A stretch of 64,000 bases of DNA from Dysidea avara (GCF_963678975.1 NC_089274.1:23893133-23957132); one strand, 5' to 3'. Shown: positions 36,230-50,277, counted from the first letter of the stretch. The notes: a model not told the origin generated them from the sequence alone. Program-made: numbers and translations.

Positions 36230-38760
36230 TGATGGGATATTTGGGCTTGACTGCACCTACCTATGTACCAGTAAACCATCCATACCTGATAAATTTCTGA
36301 AAAATGCTCTTTGTTTTTAGCTTGAAATTACAACTTATTATGATTTTCATGATACCAACATTTGTATACAACTACAATATTGTGTTATTATACTGGCTAT
36401 TGGTATATCAATGATTACAATTTGTGTAGAAAGATTGAAGGTATAAATATTGTAGTACGTTGTGGAAGAAAAACTGGAAAATATTTTATAACATAAACAT
36501 GTTTCTTACACAACAAAAAGCTAAGCAAAAGTAAGCAATGGTGTTATATTAGTTTAGCTTTCTTTTAGAATTAATATGGTGTAGTATAACATTGCAATAA
36601 AGATGGTTCAAAGCTTCCTCTTTATCATGGTCGATTTATATGCTAAGGGATACTTTGAGACCATTACTAAATGTCCAGACTCTGGATTTTACAGGTGTCC
36701 ACATATGATTAAGTGTCTATTATTAACATTATTAACAGGTTCCACTGCTAGTTGATAATCAAACAACAAAATGATTTGTTACGTGGAAACCTGTTAATGT
36801 GGACAGTTGGGAGGTCCCAACTTCACCCATAAAGTGATCTGGAAAATCAGTACGTTTAAGTATCAGGATATTTGTGCTATATCACTCGTGAGCTTGGGGA
36901 GAGAAGCAGCTTACAAGAAAAACCATGAGGCAGGGCTGATCAAGTGGCTCATAATAAATAAATGAACACTGCATGGGGGCTATCTAATAGATTTCTCTAT
37001 AACATGCTTATGAAATTGGTTTTTAGAATTGATGATTTTACACACAATTTGCATACATCTCCTGTTCATTATGCTTATATCTGGCAACATAATTTTGCAG
37101 TAACCTGAGTTTATACCATCATGCTATTTATTAAAGACTGGTACTACTTTGACAGTGATGTATACAGCATTTGTGCATGGCAAGTTACTTAAACACCTGA
37201 TTTAAACTAGCTAATGATCTGCTGTGATCTAAATTTACTGTACGTATCATTTGATATGAAAGACAGGTTCGTATTTGTGGGTACATTCTACCTGTTTGTG
37301 TATAATACAGTATATTGATTTTAGGTGGTTTCTAAATGTTCTAAGGCAAAGAGTCTGGATGTTTCATTGTTCGGATACAGCACTTTTCTTAAAGCGAATG
37401 ACCAAATAATATACCACCATATATGTACAAATTTTTGAGGTACAGTATGTAATTTTCGGGATCGATGAATTTCATGATTTTCGTGGTTTTATTTTGAGGA
37501 TCAGTCATTTCTCACTGAGGTTATCTATTAGAAAGCATAGAACTAACCTTGATAATCATTAATTTTCAAGGATGAAAATGTCGCGGAAAGCAAAGCAACT
37601 GCAAAATCCATGAAAATTATGTCCCTTGAAAATTTGTATGTGTACAGTAACCATGGAATGTACAGTTCTGCTAATTCATCCTCCAATACGCAACCCCAAA
37701 TGTATAGCATATGGCACATGATCACAAATGATGACAACCAAATTAACTTCAACTGTTTAGTCATTTAGGCCAGGTGTGCAAACCTGGAGCTGTTGGAACC
37801 ACAATTAATTACAACAAAAGCAAGGTGAGAAAATCCCCTCACCTTGTCTTGTCTACAAATTCACCAAAGGGAAGCCACATCACCAACAGATGTTGTGTTA
37901 TCAGGCCCACAATAAGGATTTCAGCAGAATGCACACACTCACTGAAAGCAGACTTATTTTTGTTGACTAAAAAAAACAAAAGTGTAGGAGCCGCTACTTT
38001 ACACATGCAGAATCATAGCCATGTTTACCTATTTATGCTAACAATTTTGATTCATACCACAGCTGCAGGGCATCATGTATATTTTTATATTTGCTGTTGG
38101 TAGTATTTAAAAGCATTATTGCGTGGTTGCTACTTATTGAATAACTTCTGTGCTGCTCACAATCATTGGCAGCACATAGTGTGTTTAACATCGTCAGCTA
38201 CTGGCTGATAGAAGTGCCATGTGTGACAGGTGTCATAAGTTCAGTAACAATTATTGTTCTCACTATAATGCTTCCTTACTAGCAACATAGTGTAGACAGT
38301 TATTTATACTGATTATACAACAAATGACTGAACAGCCATAGATAATAGAGCTGAACTTTAAATTGCTTCTAGCACAGCAGGACTCAAGAACACATTTTTG
38401 ACACAGTATCACTGCTCTTTAAGGTGTTTGGGCACATCTTCTATGATAAGTTACAATGTTGTGTCAGTTATATTTGAATTGGTCAGGTCATCTGACTATT
38501 ACACATGCAGGCCTCCTTTCAGGTCGCCTGGCCAAGCTGGTTTAGTATTATTTTAGACAACATCATACTCATTTAGAGGTTTACTAAATCACTTATCACT
38601 TTCACATGCCCACTTAGTCACATGCATGCCCTCAAGCAATTTTGTACATGATAAACTATTACAACACAAAGACAAACTGCTAATCTAGTAGTCCTTCAGT
38701 AGCACTGTTATACTGCACTTGGCATGCTACTGCCTCTAGTCTATGATATTACTAAATTAC
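36230..38760. other. No gene recognised
   Basis: AT-rich sequence with only short unsupported ORFs. A small inverted pair, AACCTGTTAATGTGGACA, is near 36785 relative to 36695-36745. Confidence 0.5.
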
Positions 38761-38771
38761 TTTGTTCTCCC

Positions 38772-39200
38772 TAGTCTGGCAGCGCCCGCCCCTTCGCTTT
38801 TAGAGTAAGGGTCTAGTAACCGTAGTATAGGGTACTTGTGCTACTACCACTATAGTGGTAGAGCCAATCAAATTGCAATATCCAGTTTAAATAAGTATTT
38901 GTGACATAAAACGTGTAGTTTGTATCATGAATAACACATAACCATAGTTACTGAATTCGGGATAGTTGGAAAGCAGCTGATACTCTCCGAGCGAGACTCC
39001 AAGATATACACGCTGTAGACCTACGTTGAGAAGTATTAAGTTTTGTGCTTTCTTTGCCGAGTTACAACAGCCTGAAAACAGGTAAATTATTACGTCACAC
39101 GCAATTTGAAACCACATTTGAATTCTGGTAGCACAAATACCGTATACTACAGTTACCAGACCCTTACTCTAAAAGTGAAGGAAAGGGCGCTGCCAGACTA
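38772..39200. mobile_element. TAGTCTGGC-ended MITE with 9-base duplication
   Basis: The ends are TAGTCTGGCAGCGCCC and its inverse; the arm continues with CTTTTAGAGTAAGGGTCT. It is flanked by TGTTCTCCC at 38763-38771 and 39201-39209. The same terminal family occurs at 12236 and 51838. Confidence 0.88.
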
Positions 39201-39209
39201 TGTTCTCCC

Positions 39210-42200
39210 TTGGTCTTGGTGCCTAACTATTAGTTCTATTCTTCTTACCATGTACGTATTATTAGTAACAAACTGTGCAGCCCAATGATGATATATTTTT
39301 AAGTTATCCACTTGCATTGCGAATGCATCAATGGTCAAGGCTATAAAATAGTGGGTCAATGATCAATGAAACAGAGTTTTAGGCCCAAACTATACGTAAC
39401 TGGAATCAAGTTTACAGAATTATACATAGCTCACAAGATGTAAGGATCTCCAAGAAGATGTTTCAAAGTTTAAGCATCAGCAGACATTTCATTGTGCATC
39501 TAGTATGCTAGAAATGTAGGTCACATCAATATAATATGTACAATTTTATATAGATTACATGGCACAGTGGACTGTTAACATGTAATTTGGAAGGTGATGG
39601 ATATTAATTTACATGGCACAAGTTCTCTATGTCAAGCAAGGAATATGATTCCTATTCATTACCAGGGTATATTGCATGTATAGAAACTTTTGAAGGAAAT
39701 TTCCACTTGTAGAAAATGTCAGATGTAGCGCTGGGACTGTAATACTCACAAAATTTCAATATATAATAAATTATCAACAATCCTTTTCCATACTACAACA
39801 CCACTTCAAAATCACCACCCTGGACTCCTTAAATTGAATAACATAATTGAATAACATGCTACTATATATACTTACTATGTTTTTGTACAAGTAATTTTAT
39901 TTGTATATGTGACTATACCCCAGATGCAAAAATAAGGCACGTGGGCACAAACTACACACCATCACACAACAGGTCATATCTTATTACTAGAATAGAATAA
40001 TATGTATAATGTTAAGAGTGATGAAAGTACAAAAATGTAGGCCAATATACATGCTCACATGTCCTGTTTTCACACACATCACCATCTTCAAAGGGTATAT
40101 GCTGCATGTAATGGTTGTGACGCTGTGGGGAGTGCATTGCCTGATATGTACGCACGATGCCCGAGGGCGTACATATCAGGTAATGCACGACTTACAGTGT
40201 TGCAACTAATATGTTACACTTCAAAGTAGCTTTTTAAAGCAGTTCTAACCCTTTCAAGTTACTTTTACAGTAGTTTTAAGCTGCTAAATTCACTTTTAAG
40301 TTAAATGCCTTTGATGTGGTTGAGGGTGCCTTTAATGTGGTCTGGAATTTGTCCAGGATCCTCTGTATTGGTTGAATATATCATTATTGTTACTATATCG
40401 AAGCTTCATATTAGCTCTTACTATAACACTAGTACTTACCATGTAAGGTTTTCAAAATGTATAAGAAACCTTATCACCATGAGACAGTTTTGATTGTGGG
40501 ATTCGGTTGGTCTCAATTGAGAGCCACAGGAGGCTCAATTGTAGGCCACAGGAGATCACTGAAGCCCACAATGTAAAGTGGATGTTGGTTATATAGGTTT
40601 CATATACATTTTACTACAGTATTCAATAGTAAGAAGCATTAAAGCTGTACAGTTTGTGGAATGCAGTAATGAGTACTTTGCAGTGCGACATCTAGATGTT
40701 GCACTGCTAAGTGTGCCACATCACATTTGTAGCATAAAGAATTCCTTTGATCTGAGGTGTGAAAGTGTTACATATGGGAGATAATATTTACTATTAATAT
40801 CCACTTTGACCACACACTTTAGTCTATGCAACTTTGCAATCATAGATATAGTTGTCTATGATTGTTTTATTGTTTATTGATGTAACTACAGAATTACATG
40901 TAAACGACTAATTTTGAAAACGAAAATTTATAATTTCATACAAAATAACAAGGTTTTAGTAGCTTGTACCTAATTCTGAATAGAAGGGTTTTAAGCTAGT
41001 AAGGTCCGAAAGTTTAGTACTAGAGAGATCCTCATCCCCACAACCAATGCATGGGGCATTTGGGACAAAATGCACCCTTCTCCTTCCCTTTGTGGAGGAG
41101 TCATATATCTTTTAATTGATTCAGAATTGCTAAACTTTCTCAGGCCAAAATCAAGTGATCACTCAAGAAGTACACTGTATGCATACCATGACCATTTATT
41201 ACAAACTCACCTTAAATCAAAGTCAAATGAGCTGCTACACAGGCTTACAGTATAGTGGGTCCTTAATTAGGTGGATAATATACAATAAATAAATAAAACT
41301 GTTACCTAGCATCTTACTTAGCTTGTTTGTGACCCTCTCCTTGCCACTCATGGATCCACCCCTGCCCCCCCACCTTGACAAACTGTCCCCCACCCACCCT
41401 TCAGTAGTTTAAATCAAAGTGCCTTAGAATGTATCAAAAGCAATCTTAGAAAGTCTAAAATACAAAAAAATTCCTAGAGCAGCATGTACCTGAGAATGCC
41501 CCTAAAATGCAAAAATTAACTGGCAAGTTATTCGCAGATACTTGAGAATGCACTAGGAGCAACAAAACACAGCGGCATGTTATTCTCAGGTACCTGAGGA
41601 TGTACCAAAAGCATTCCAAGAGTCTAAAATACAAACATTTCTGGTGAGCATGTCCCCAGACCTAAATGCACACATGGATCTTTACACTACTGCCCTCCCC
41701 CACTCTCATAAAACCTTCCTTTGCCCCCCCCCCCCCCCCCCCCCCCCCCGACTAGATGAAGGCCTGCTATTGAAGATACTTGTTTGTGCACAAGGTACAG
41801 TTAATCTCATGTACAAATTTAAGAGTGCTGCAACTCACAGATGAGTGACACTACAATCTATTGTGTAGTGTGATCTTCATCCTAGGTCGAAATCAATGTC
41901 AAAAGGAATTTTTGTAGTAGCTCACAGGACAACTATAAAGTCACATATGTGTTAGAAATACAATGTGAATGTGAGTTTTATGAGAATTTGACTAATTAAG
42001 AGTTAAGCGTCCTTTTAATGTCAAGGCCTATTTTGCACTTTGACCAAGAATGAAGATCATAGGCATAGTCATAGTACACAATACTTTGGAGTACCACCCC
42101 CTTGTATAGCTAACGGTCAGCAAATCCACAGTATCTTAAATACACAACCACATACTGATCACAGCATTGTAACACCGCAGGGAAGTTACTGGTCATGGAG

Positions 42201-43090
42201 ATAAGGTTTATGCAGACTAATCCTTGCAATTGGTGTACTGAGGATTGAATCAGTACATAGGAATAATGCACCTATCAATGCTTTGTACCACTACTATAAA
42301 CACGAGTAGAGGTGGGGGAATCAGCCACCAACCTTTCCCCAGGTAGTGGGGCATTTAACCACAGGTGATATCTTGTTGAGCTTTATCGCTCTCAGTCTTT
42401 ACTTTCAAACACTGAGATTTATTCTCACATTAAGTTCTATCTCTTTTGCATGCAAGGCTCACGTGCTGTCTACTAGATCATGTATGTTAAAAGATATGTT
42501 GAGTGATGTAGTTCCAAGCCGAGCATGAAGACCGAAGACCACGGGAATAGTAGGGGATAGCAAGACCACCAGGTAGTGGAGATTAGAACTTTTAATGTGA
42601 TCTCCACTTATCCCCATCTCTGCCCGTGTTCATAGTAGTGGGGAAACATTGATAAGTGTATTATCTCCAAAATGAAAGCCTATTCAAGTCCTGACTCACT
42701 ACTATTTAGTTATGCACAAACCTCAGAAAATGAGGATGTCAAGTGCATCAAAATAGGACACATCATGTACATGCACGCCGACCACTCTGGCCGGCAATCA
42801 TTTCACTCACCAGGACTCAAGCAGGAAACTTGGTAGCTACCCATCCAGGAACGTATTTATTAAGTTATTCGTGTTGACATCAGTCTCACATCCTTACAAG
42901 ATCAGTAGCCCGGGCCGAGAGCCAGGCCACAATCCATTACTAGTATGCACGTTTCAGCATCCGACGTATACTAAGTATACGAATAACTTCTACAATGAGT
43001 ATACTGGGGCGCACTACCAGTTGTCAGGTATTACCTGAATATAGCATACCTTTAAAGCCAGATAATTACCTGATGATAACGCGTGAACCG
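39210..43090. other. No gene recognised; small palindromes only
   Basis: There is a palindrome at about 40126-40196 (GTGCATTGCCTGATATGTAC ... inverse, centre CCCGAGGGC). A run of 26 C lies at 41724-41749. ATGGATCCACCCCTG at 41349 may be one end of a CAGGGGTGG-type element. ORFs here have no supported similarity. Confidence 0.5.
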
Positions 43091-43093
43091 CCT

Positions 43094-43805
43094 GATGTAT
43101 GCGTTCCTAATGGATTGGAAACGCCCGTTAAATTATTTTCCTATCCTAGTTACGGTGCGCCAATACATTGGGAAATTTGTTGAGTGACTGTTTGGCTTTC
43201 TCTCGCTTGTTTGAAGGCCAGTTTGAAGGCGTGGACATTCCTTTTACATTGTTTATTGTGTTGCGTTGTGTACTGAACAAGAACACAGCGTGTCTGTGGG
43301 CACTGGGAAAAATATTGTTTGCGACAGGTGACAATGGCAGGTACGCACCAGCTAATAACTCAACAGCAGTACTATTAGCCAACTTCTTGTCACCGCATTT
43401 ACACAACCAAAGAAATGTGTGATACATTGAAATAAATTTTATGCTACAGTACTGCTCAGCTTGAGCTAAACAATAGCACAAAGTAGTGCCTGTTTTCTGA
43501 CGTTTTATCGAAGCAGTGGAAATATACAGCGGAGCAGTGAATATCTAGCTAGCCTACTACACTCTACCTGCTACAAGTGGTGTAAACAGCAACGAAGAAA
43601 CAATGGTACACTTTCTGTTTCTTCAGGAAATTTGCACAACCGTTTTGAAACACCATATTTCACCTTTGAACCTGAATTTTCTTACACTGTTGTTTACTGC
43701 TCTCCAGCGCCCCTACCCAGTCCAGCCTCCAATTAGTGTAGGTGGTAACTGACCCAGCTGTAAACAATAAACACTAATTTGCTAGTTACAAGAACAGCGA
43801 AGCCC
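43094..43805. mobile_element. Truncated inverted relative of the 49449 element
   Basis: It is roughly 90% similar by eye, in reverse orientation, to 49565-50270. It lacks the outermost CATAGATAATG terminus. Two overlapping antisense ORFs (111 and 84 codons) stay open in both copies. Confidence 0.75.
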
Positions 43806-44039
43806 AGAGCATCCTATTCAAGAGAGCACATGTCAGAACAATGACAAAATAATATGAATATAACGTATGTAACCTCTTCACAACTAGGTGTTTACTACAA
43901 ATGTTTGCTTCTATTGAGGGGAATTGTCTTCTTTTCGGAAAATAAAAAGTGGAACTGACAAAATTATTGAGACTAGCCTTGACCTTAGTGTAATAGGAAT
44001 TGCTTGTAAATCTTTAAGAGGTTGCATTGTACAGTACAG

Positions 44040-44530
44040 TGAAGTTGAAATTGAGCCCCATTTGTAACCAATAACTGGTGAGCAGTTCATCCTTGCTTCA
44101 TCAAACACTGAAGATGGCGCTCGTCTAGATATTGCTACAAATGGCTTTTGGGGAGGTTGACATAAGAAGACTTATGTTGATGTACAAGTTTTAATCCCCA
44201 TGCTCCAACTAACTATTCCACCAATGCTAGGGCTGTTTATAGGAGACATGAAATGTCTAAGAAGTGCTCATATGAGACTCGAATATGTGAAATAGAACAC
44301 GGTTCATTTAATCAATTGATTTTCTCAGCTACAGGAGGAATGACAGACAAAGCAATTGTGTTTTATAACCACCTTGCCTCTCTCCTTTCCAACAAGTAGG
44401 ATACACATTATGCTTCCATAATGGGATGGGTAAGGTGCTGCATATATTTTTTCCCTTTTGCATTCTACCATCAGATGTTTACAAGGATCTAGATCTTCTA
44501 AGAGATGTTTTGGTCAATCTCTAACATCAC
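44040..44530 (+). pseudogene. Retroelement-associated ORF remnant
   Basis: Plus-strand frames read IEPHL*PITGEQF, NTEDGARLDIATNGFWG, YVDVQV, then after a one-base shift FNPHAPTNYSTN, YRRHEMSKKCSYETRICEIE and FSATGGMTDKAIVFYN. This is the conserved VFNPHAP...FSATGGM ORF segment that I recall near reverse-transcriptase genes in sponge and cnidarian repeats. In-frame stops and at least one frameshift make it dead. Confidence 0.65.
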
Positions 44531-44985
44531 TGCCAATTTAAGCTGAAACCAGACTCGCTTCATTAATATATGTACGTTAGCTTCATTTGTAATATGTTTC
44601 TGTGTATCTTCTCTTCAAAATATTCACTGTTGCCAAAAAAATTATACGGTAGTAACAGTACTAGCACAATAACGTTCTAGCACAATAACGTTCTGCCAAG
44701 AGTACACGCCCTCAGTTCTGCTGGGTGTACACACATTAATTTTGCAATAATATGTGTATAAATGTGTACTGGTTCTTAAACTGATGTCAACTGTAATAAA
44801 GCCAATGTCTCAAAGCACAGAAACAAATTCAAAATTAGCCAGTGATTTGCAGCAAGCAGAGATATGCACATTCACATACACAGGCAGACAGACAGACAGA
44901 CAAACAGACTGATACACACTACCAGACTTAGCAGCTCCCAATACACAGATACATACATACATGTATACAGCACACCAATACTTAC

Positions 44986-45153
44986 AGACAGTCCAATAAG
45001 CTCTTCAAAGTAATGATGTAAAGACTAGAGAATAGGAAACATAACAGCACAACATGACAGGCTTAACTTACAGTATTCTTATCAGCAAAAGCCTCTGAGG
45101 ATTGGTACAATTGAATCAACAAGTCATCACGAGTCATCTCCAATTCACTAAGA
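44986..45153 (-). CDS. EXOC3: EXOC3 N-terminal-region exons
   Basis: Two exons, 45072-45153 and 44986-45024, are separated by a 47-base intron with GT-AG borders and a phase-0 joint. They read LSELEMTRDDLLIQLYQ and then SLHHYFEELIGLS. This matches human EXOC3 LMDLECSRDGLMYEQY and TLIHGYFGSTQGLS in the N-terminal third, in the same order. No neighbouring exons could be found on either side, although EXOC3 introns here are usually under 100 bases. It is either a detached fragment or part of a gene whose 30 kb intron holds CARD-NMT copy C. Confidence 0.7.
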
Positions 45154-45215
45154 CTACAATGCACGCATAGCATAAGATACAGTATACCACCCATTGGGTA
45201 TACATTGTCATGTTA

Positions 45216-45275
45216 GTATACACAGGAGCTGATAAGCACCAAAGCCTTCTGCGCTTATAAGCTCCTGGTATACAC
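45216..45275. repeat. Short palindrome
   Basis: GTATACACAGGAGCTGATAAG pairs with the inverse arm CTTATAAGCTCCTGGTATAC around a short loop. Confidence 0.7.
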
Positions 45276-45829
45276 AGTCACACATTCTATGACCTCTAAA
45301 GATGTAAGTATGTTATGTACAATAGATCATGTACACAGTGCTTTCCCTATGCACTTTTCAGCTTTGCATACATTAATAGCAACTGCAAAGCCTCTTACAG
45401 TAGAATTTGTCTTATTGGCCACCTGTATAGAGTAGCCACCTCTTAAGTTTGAACAGTGCAAAAGCACATAGGTGATTGGAGTTGAGCAAGCTTTAGCACA
45501 CTATTTTCACAAAGACCCTTGGAATTACATATACACTGTGGGACCTCTCTAGAGTAGACACTTTAAGATCAATTATTAGTGTATTAGAAGGAAAGGTTAG
45601 GTATTATAAGTTTGATTAGGGATCATAGGGAAAAAAAAGTTAAGAGCCACATATACACTAGTGGAAATTGTTAATCCTTACTTCAGTCTATACCCATGAC
45701 TGAAATAGGGATTAAATGTCAACTAGTATATCTGCAGGTATATACTGACTGGTGAACTTGTGCATACCACATCAAAAGGAAGGGGGGAGCTTTGTTCTGG
45801 AAGTGATACAGCATTTTTTATGAAGAATA

Positions 45830-46330
45830 GTAGTAGACAGCCCCTCTGCAATCAATTTAGTCACCACGGAAATATGGAAAATTCCCGGGGAAGCCGTACT
45901 TGTGCTACCATGAATTAACACCTCACACTGTCAACATGTCAAGAAGAAATGGGACACAGAGGAAGACAAAGTGAGTCCATGATCCAGCATAGCTTTCAGT
46001 TACAGGTTTCTGAGTCTCTGCTTCACAGGCTTACTGTCCCTAGAGGGATAGTTGTCTAATGATGCGTGCATTGTACATGCTGCGGTATGCCAATAGCAAT
46101 GTCGAACAGTGAATAAAAATCAAGCTTTTAGCCTCAGCCATTATTAAGTTACGCTTGTTTGAAGGCATTAGTTAGTTAGTCGGGCAAATGATTCCACCAA
46201 ATAAAAAAATTTTAAATTCCATAGCAACCTACAGTATCTGAAGCATTTTTGGTCATTCTGGAGACACTTTTGGGCTTGTAACCAATACTACCAAGGCACC
46301 ATGAGGCTATCGTGAGGCTGGTTTCTGATC
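45830..46330. repeat. Dispersed repeat family R1, copy 2
   Basis: It is a diverged match to 20640-21060 (CCTCTGCAATCAA, GGGACACAGAGGAAGAC, GCATTGTACATGCTGC, TTCCATAGCAACCT). No gene. Confidence 0.6.
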
Positions 46331-46334
46331 AATA

Positions 46335-47700
46335 CCTTTTTCGTGAAAAGGTGCTAACCTCCATGATCCCTTAGTCACTACTGTACTGTATATGATGATG
46401 TAGAGTTGTATGTGGACAGAAAGAAGTTACCCCTCTTTCAAAAGTAAAATACTAGTGACACAGAGTGGATAGAAACAATCATTTGAGAGTGGTTATATTT
46501 CTAACACATAGAAGCCAGATACCATATCACCGTACACCATATAGGGTATGTTTCTATTCTAAAGCACCACAAAATGAGAACTACGTATTACAGTATATGA
46601 GTGTCTGTAGGTCAAAACAGAAGCCTGTTTCACTACACACTAACCAAGTTAATCTCTTGTACAGTACATAGACACATAGAAAAACATGCCTCTTCTACCA
46701 TTCAACAAGAATCACATACATGCAAAAAATTCTGTTAACTTAATGTGAAACCACAATGTGTAATGTAATATCTTAGCAGTCAGTACTACAACGTCAAATG
46801 CATAATTATGTCAGCTACTATTAAAAGCCATTACACTACCAAACCACACCGACTGACTTGTTTGTAGCTGATCTCTATACAGGTTACTTGTTTCTAGCTG
46901 ATCTCTTGAATTCTCTTCAGAGTGACTGCTCTATTAGGATAACTGCTCTATTATGCGCTTATCAAAGTTTTGCCCCACCTACCCCCATGCATATCCAACA
47001 ATTAAGCGACTTTTAATAAAAAAAATTTTATTGACAAGATACACGCGTCTACACTGGAAGCAGGTTTTCAAGGCTCTGTTATGGAGCGCCAGATAACTTT
47101 TTAACCTTTTCCAGGTTCTAGCAGGAATGGCGAGCATGACATCTACTTTCACGTAAAATGTAACAGCTTAATACGGCCTTCTTCATGGTACAAAGTAGGG
47201 GGTTTAACATTACACATAGAACCATTGGCAATGAAAATATTGGCTCACCCCAACAATCCAGGCGCGAACTTTTTAACGATTCCAGGTTATACCAGGCTAG
47301 ATCTATCCTTTCTTGAATACTTCAGCTAGCTATACCGTTCGTGACGAACGTTTTACACGGTACAAATAATTTTATAAAAATCACCATCTCAATCCAATAG
47401 TCGCATACCCCGGCTAAGCACTGATTATTAGTGACGCGCGCGCTCTATTGCGTGGGCGAGTTGCAATGGAAAAGCATTCCGTTCTTGAATGTTTAATTCA
47501 TCAACTTTTCAATGGTCAATAGTCCTTGTACATCATGCTAATAACTGTTTTGATTACGTGATACATCTTTGTATTTTGTACATGTAATCAAATAAATATT
47601 TTTTAAAAATGGTCATTATAAAAATTTCAAGTTAGTTGTTTGCAGTTCTCCAACATATAAACCTGTGGAAAAAACAGTCACATTTAAATTGGTGAATTTA
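46335..47700. other. No gene recognised
   Basis: TATCAAAGTTTTGCCCCACC at 46964 is the reverse complement of 49423-49442. Two diverged copies of a 'TTTTTAAC..TTCCAGGTT' unit lie near 47097 and 47271. Confidence 0.45.
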
Positions 47701-47714
47701 AAAAATCTTTATCA

Positions 47715-47940
47715 CGCACACACTACACACACACACACACACTACACACACACACACACTACACACACAAACACACACAAACACACACTACACACACACT
47801 ACACACACACACTACACACACACACTACACACACACACAAACACACTACACACACACACACTACACACAAACACACACACACACACACACACTACACACA
47901 TACACACTACGCACACACACACACACCCACACTACACACA

Positions 47941-48004
<64 letters not shown>

Positions 48005-48012
48005 CACACACA
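47715..48012. repeat. (CA)n / CACTACACACA microsatellite
   Basis: About 300 bases of CA with periodic CTACAC breaks. Long His/Thr ORFs across it are artefacts. Confidence 0.95.
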
Positions 48013-48099
48013 CTTCAATACATATTCACATAAAAATAAAACACTACAAGGTATGGTAATGGTTGTTTACATTAGTTAATTTTGTGGTGCGCCACATAT

Positions 48100-49440
48100 A
48101 GCAACAAGGGAAATGTGTATCTGTGATCAAGAATTTAATTTAGATTGAAATATCATAATTAGTTGGTCACACTATCTTTGTCAAGTAGAGATGAACTGGC
48201 TTTTGGTAAAAAGCGAGGGGTAGCCAATGCCTTGGGACTCTTGTATGCTATGTGAGAAATCCAATCAGAAATACACAAATATATTAGAAACCAAATCCTA
48301 AATCCAAAATCATGTAAAAATAATGGAGAAAGTAGACAATGATCGATCATGAATAACTAGAACAAGATGTAGATCAACAACTGTACAGGTAGTTACTAGT
48401 TAGCAATCTCACTAAATGCTTTTAAAAATACATAAAGATTGGGAGTCTCGTACACACCATTTGGGTGCTTGCGTGGGCATTGGCAATCCCTCTGGTACAC
48501 CATTTCTGTGTTTTGCGTGGGAGTTGGCTACCCCTCGGGAAAAATAAAATAATGAAAGACTATACAGAAGCTGATCTGTACAGAAGATGAGCTGTACAGA
48601 AGATGAGCCCTGCACAGCTACGAGGGCTTCTTTTTACAAAGCATACACTCACCTTATTTGCACATTGCCCAATCGTCATCATGGACGCTTCCACCTCCCA
48701 CCGTGCACTAAAGTAATAGAAACAAACATCATTAAATAATATAAGCATTAATATTATTATAGCCTAACACAGCAGCACAATATTACAGCATGATAAACAA
48801 ACCAAAGTATTTATACAGAAAACTATGTCATAGACATTTAATCGTCTTTGAGCAAGGCCATTTTAACGAAGGCGCAAATTGGGCGTGGGCGTGGGCGGAC
48901 AATTCATTACATTCTTTTTGCCGTTTATACCTATCACTGGCAAACTAATGCATATACAGTATCAAAGAACGTATATATTTAAACAGTTGTATGATACTTA
49001 TAGACTGTTTTTTCACTGTCAACCACTTCTTGTGTGTGGGCGGCCCGCTGCCCCACCCACCCCCCCCCTATATGATATATGTGCTATACAGGTGAGCATA
49101 TAAAAGTTGCTAAAATTAACAGGTTTTTTTAGAATCAGTTTTATTTTTAAACTTCTAATTGAACAAACAGTACATTTTCATACTGTAGCTGAATGACATT
49201 AAAATACATTGAATTGTCTGATATGGCGGGAAAGGAGGGGGATTTGACCGAATTCTAAGTCTAATCCCCCCACCCTGGAGCAAATTTGGAGGTCTAATCC
49301 CCTTCCTATGAGGCCACCATCCATCAGATTTCTCAATCTTTTATTACAAGCATAGATCAAAGCCCCCACCCCTGGGGCTGAAATTTTTGTCTAATCCCCT
49401 CGTTTGCCCGCATGGGGGTAGGTGGGGCAAAACTTTGATA
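48100..49440. other. Repeat-derived spacer
   Basis: It includes a dispersed sequence (GGGACTCTTGTATGCTA, GAGAAATCCAATC) also present near 5637 and 6008, and CCCC/GGGG-rich repeats at 49220-49420 ending next to the element at 49449. No gene is supported. Confidence 0.5.
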
Positions 49441-49448
49441 GGTGCATT

Positions 49449-50277
49449 CATAGATAATGTATGTTACATTGATTGGAAACGCCCGTATTATTTACATAGT
49501 GACGTCATGGGCTATCCTTGTTTCGCTGCGCGTAAGCTTTGTGGCCTCGACAGGAGGAAGATTTCGCTGTACCTGTAACAAGCAAATCAGTGTTTGTTGT
49601 TTACAGCTGGGTTAGTTACCACCTACACTAATTGGAGGCTGGACTGGGTAGGGACGCTGGAGAGCAGTAAACAATAGCGTAAGAAAATTCAGGTTCAAAG
49701 GTGAAATATGGGGTTTCAAAACGGTTGTGCAAATTTCCTGAAGAAACAGAAAGTGTAGCATTGTTTCTTTGCTGCTGTTTACACCACTTGTAACAGGCAG
49801 AGTGTAATAGGCTAGCTAGATATTCACTGCTTCGCTGTATATTTCCACTACTTCGATAAAACTTCAGAAAACAGGCACTACTTTGTGCTATTGTTTAGCT
49901 CAAGCTGAGCAGTACTGTAGCTTAAAATTTATTTCAATGTATCATACATTTCTTTGGTTGTGTAAATGCGGTGACGAGAAGTTGGCAAATAGTACTGCTG
50001 TTGAATTATTAGCTAGTGCGTACCTGCCATTGTCACCTGTCGCAAACAATATTTCTCCCAGTACCCACAGACACGCTGTGTTCTTGTTCAGTACACAACG
50101 CAACACAATAAACAATGTAAAAGGAATGTCCACGCCTACGAACCGGCCTTCAAACAAGCCAGAGAAAGCCAAACAGCCACTCAACAAGTTTCCCAATGTA
50201 TTGGCGCACCGTAACTAGGATAGGAAAATAATTTAACTGGCGTTTCCAATCCAGTAGGAACGCATACATTATCTATG
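49449..50277. mobile_element. 829-base DNA transposon, CATAGATAATGTATG ends
   Basis: There are 15-base perfect terminal inverted repeats (CATAGATAATGTATG) extended by GGATTGGAAACGCC-like sequence. It is flanked by GTGCATT at 49442-49448 and 50278-50284, a 7-base duplication. There is no transposase; two antisense overlapping ORFs are shared with the relative at 43094. Confidence 0.82.

Noticed and set aside
47665-48033. 122-codon Thr/His-rich ORF
   Set aside because: Translation of a CA/CTACAC microsatellite.
48653-48707. Possible minus-strand exon (ARWEVEASMMTIGQCANK) with good splice borders
   Set aside because: Similarity to the EXOC3 N-terminus is too weak, and no neighbouring exon was found.
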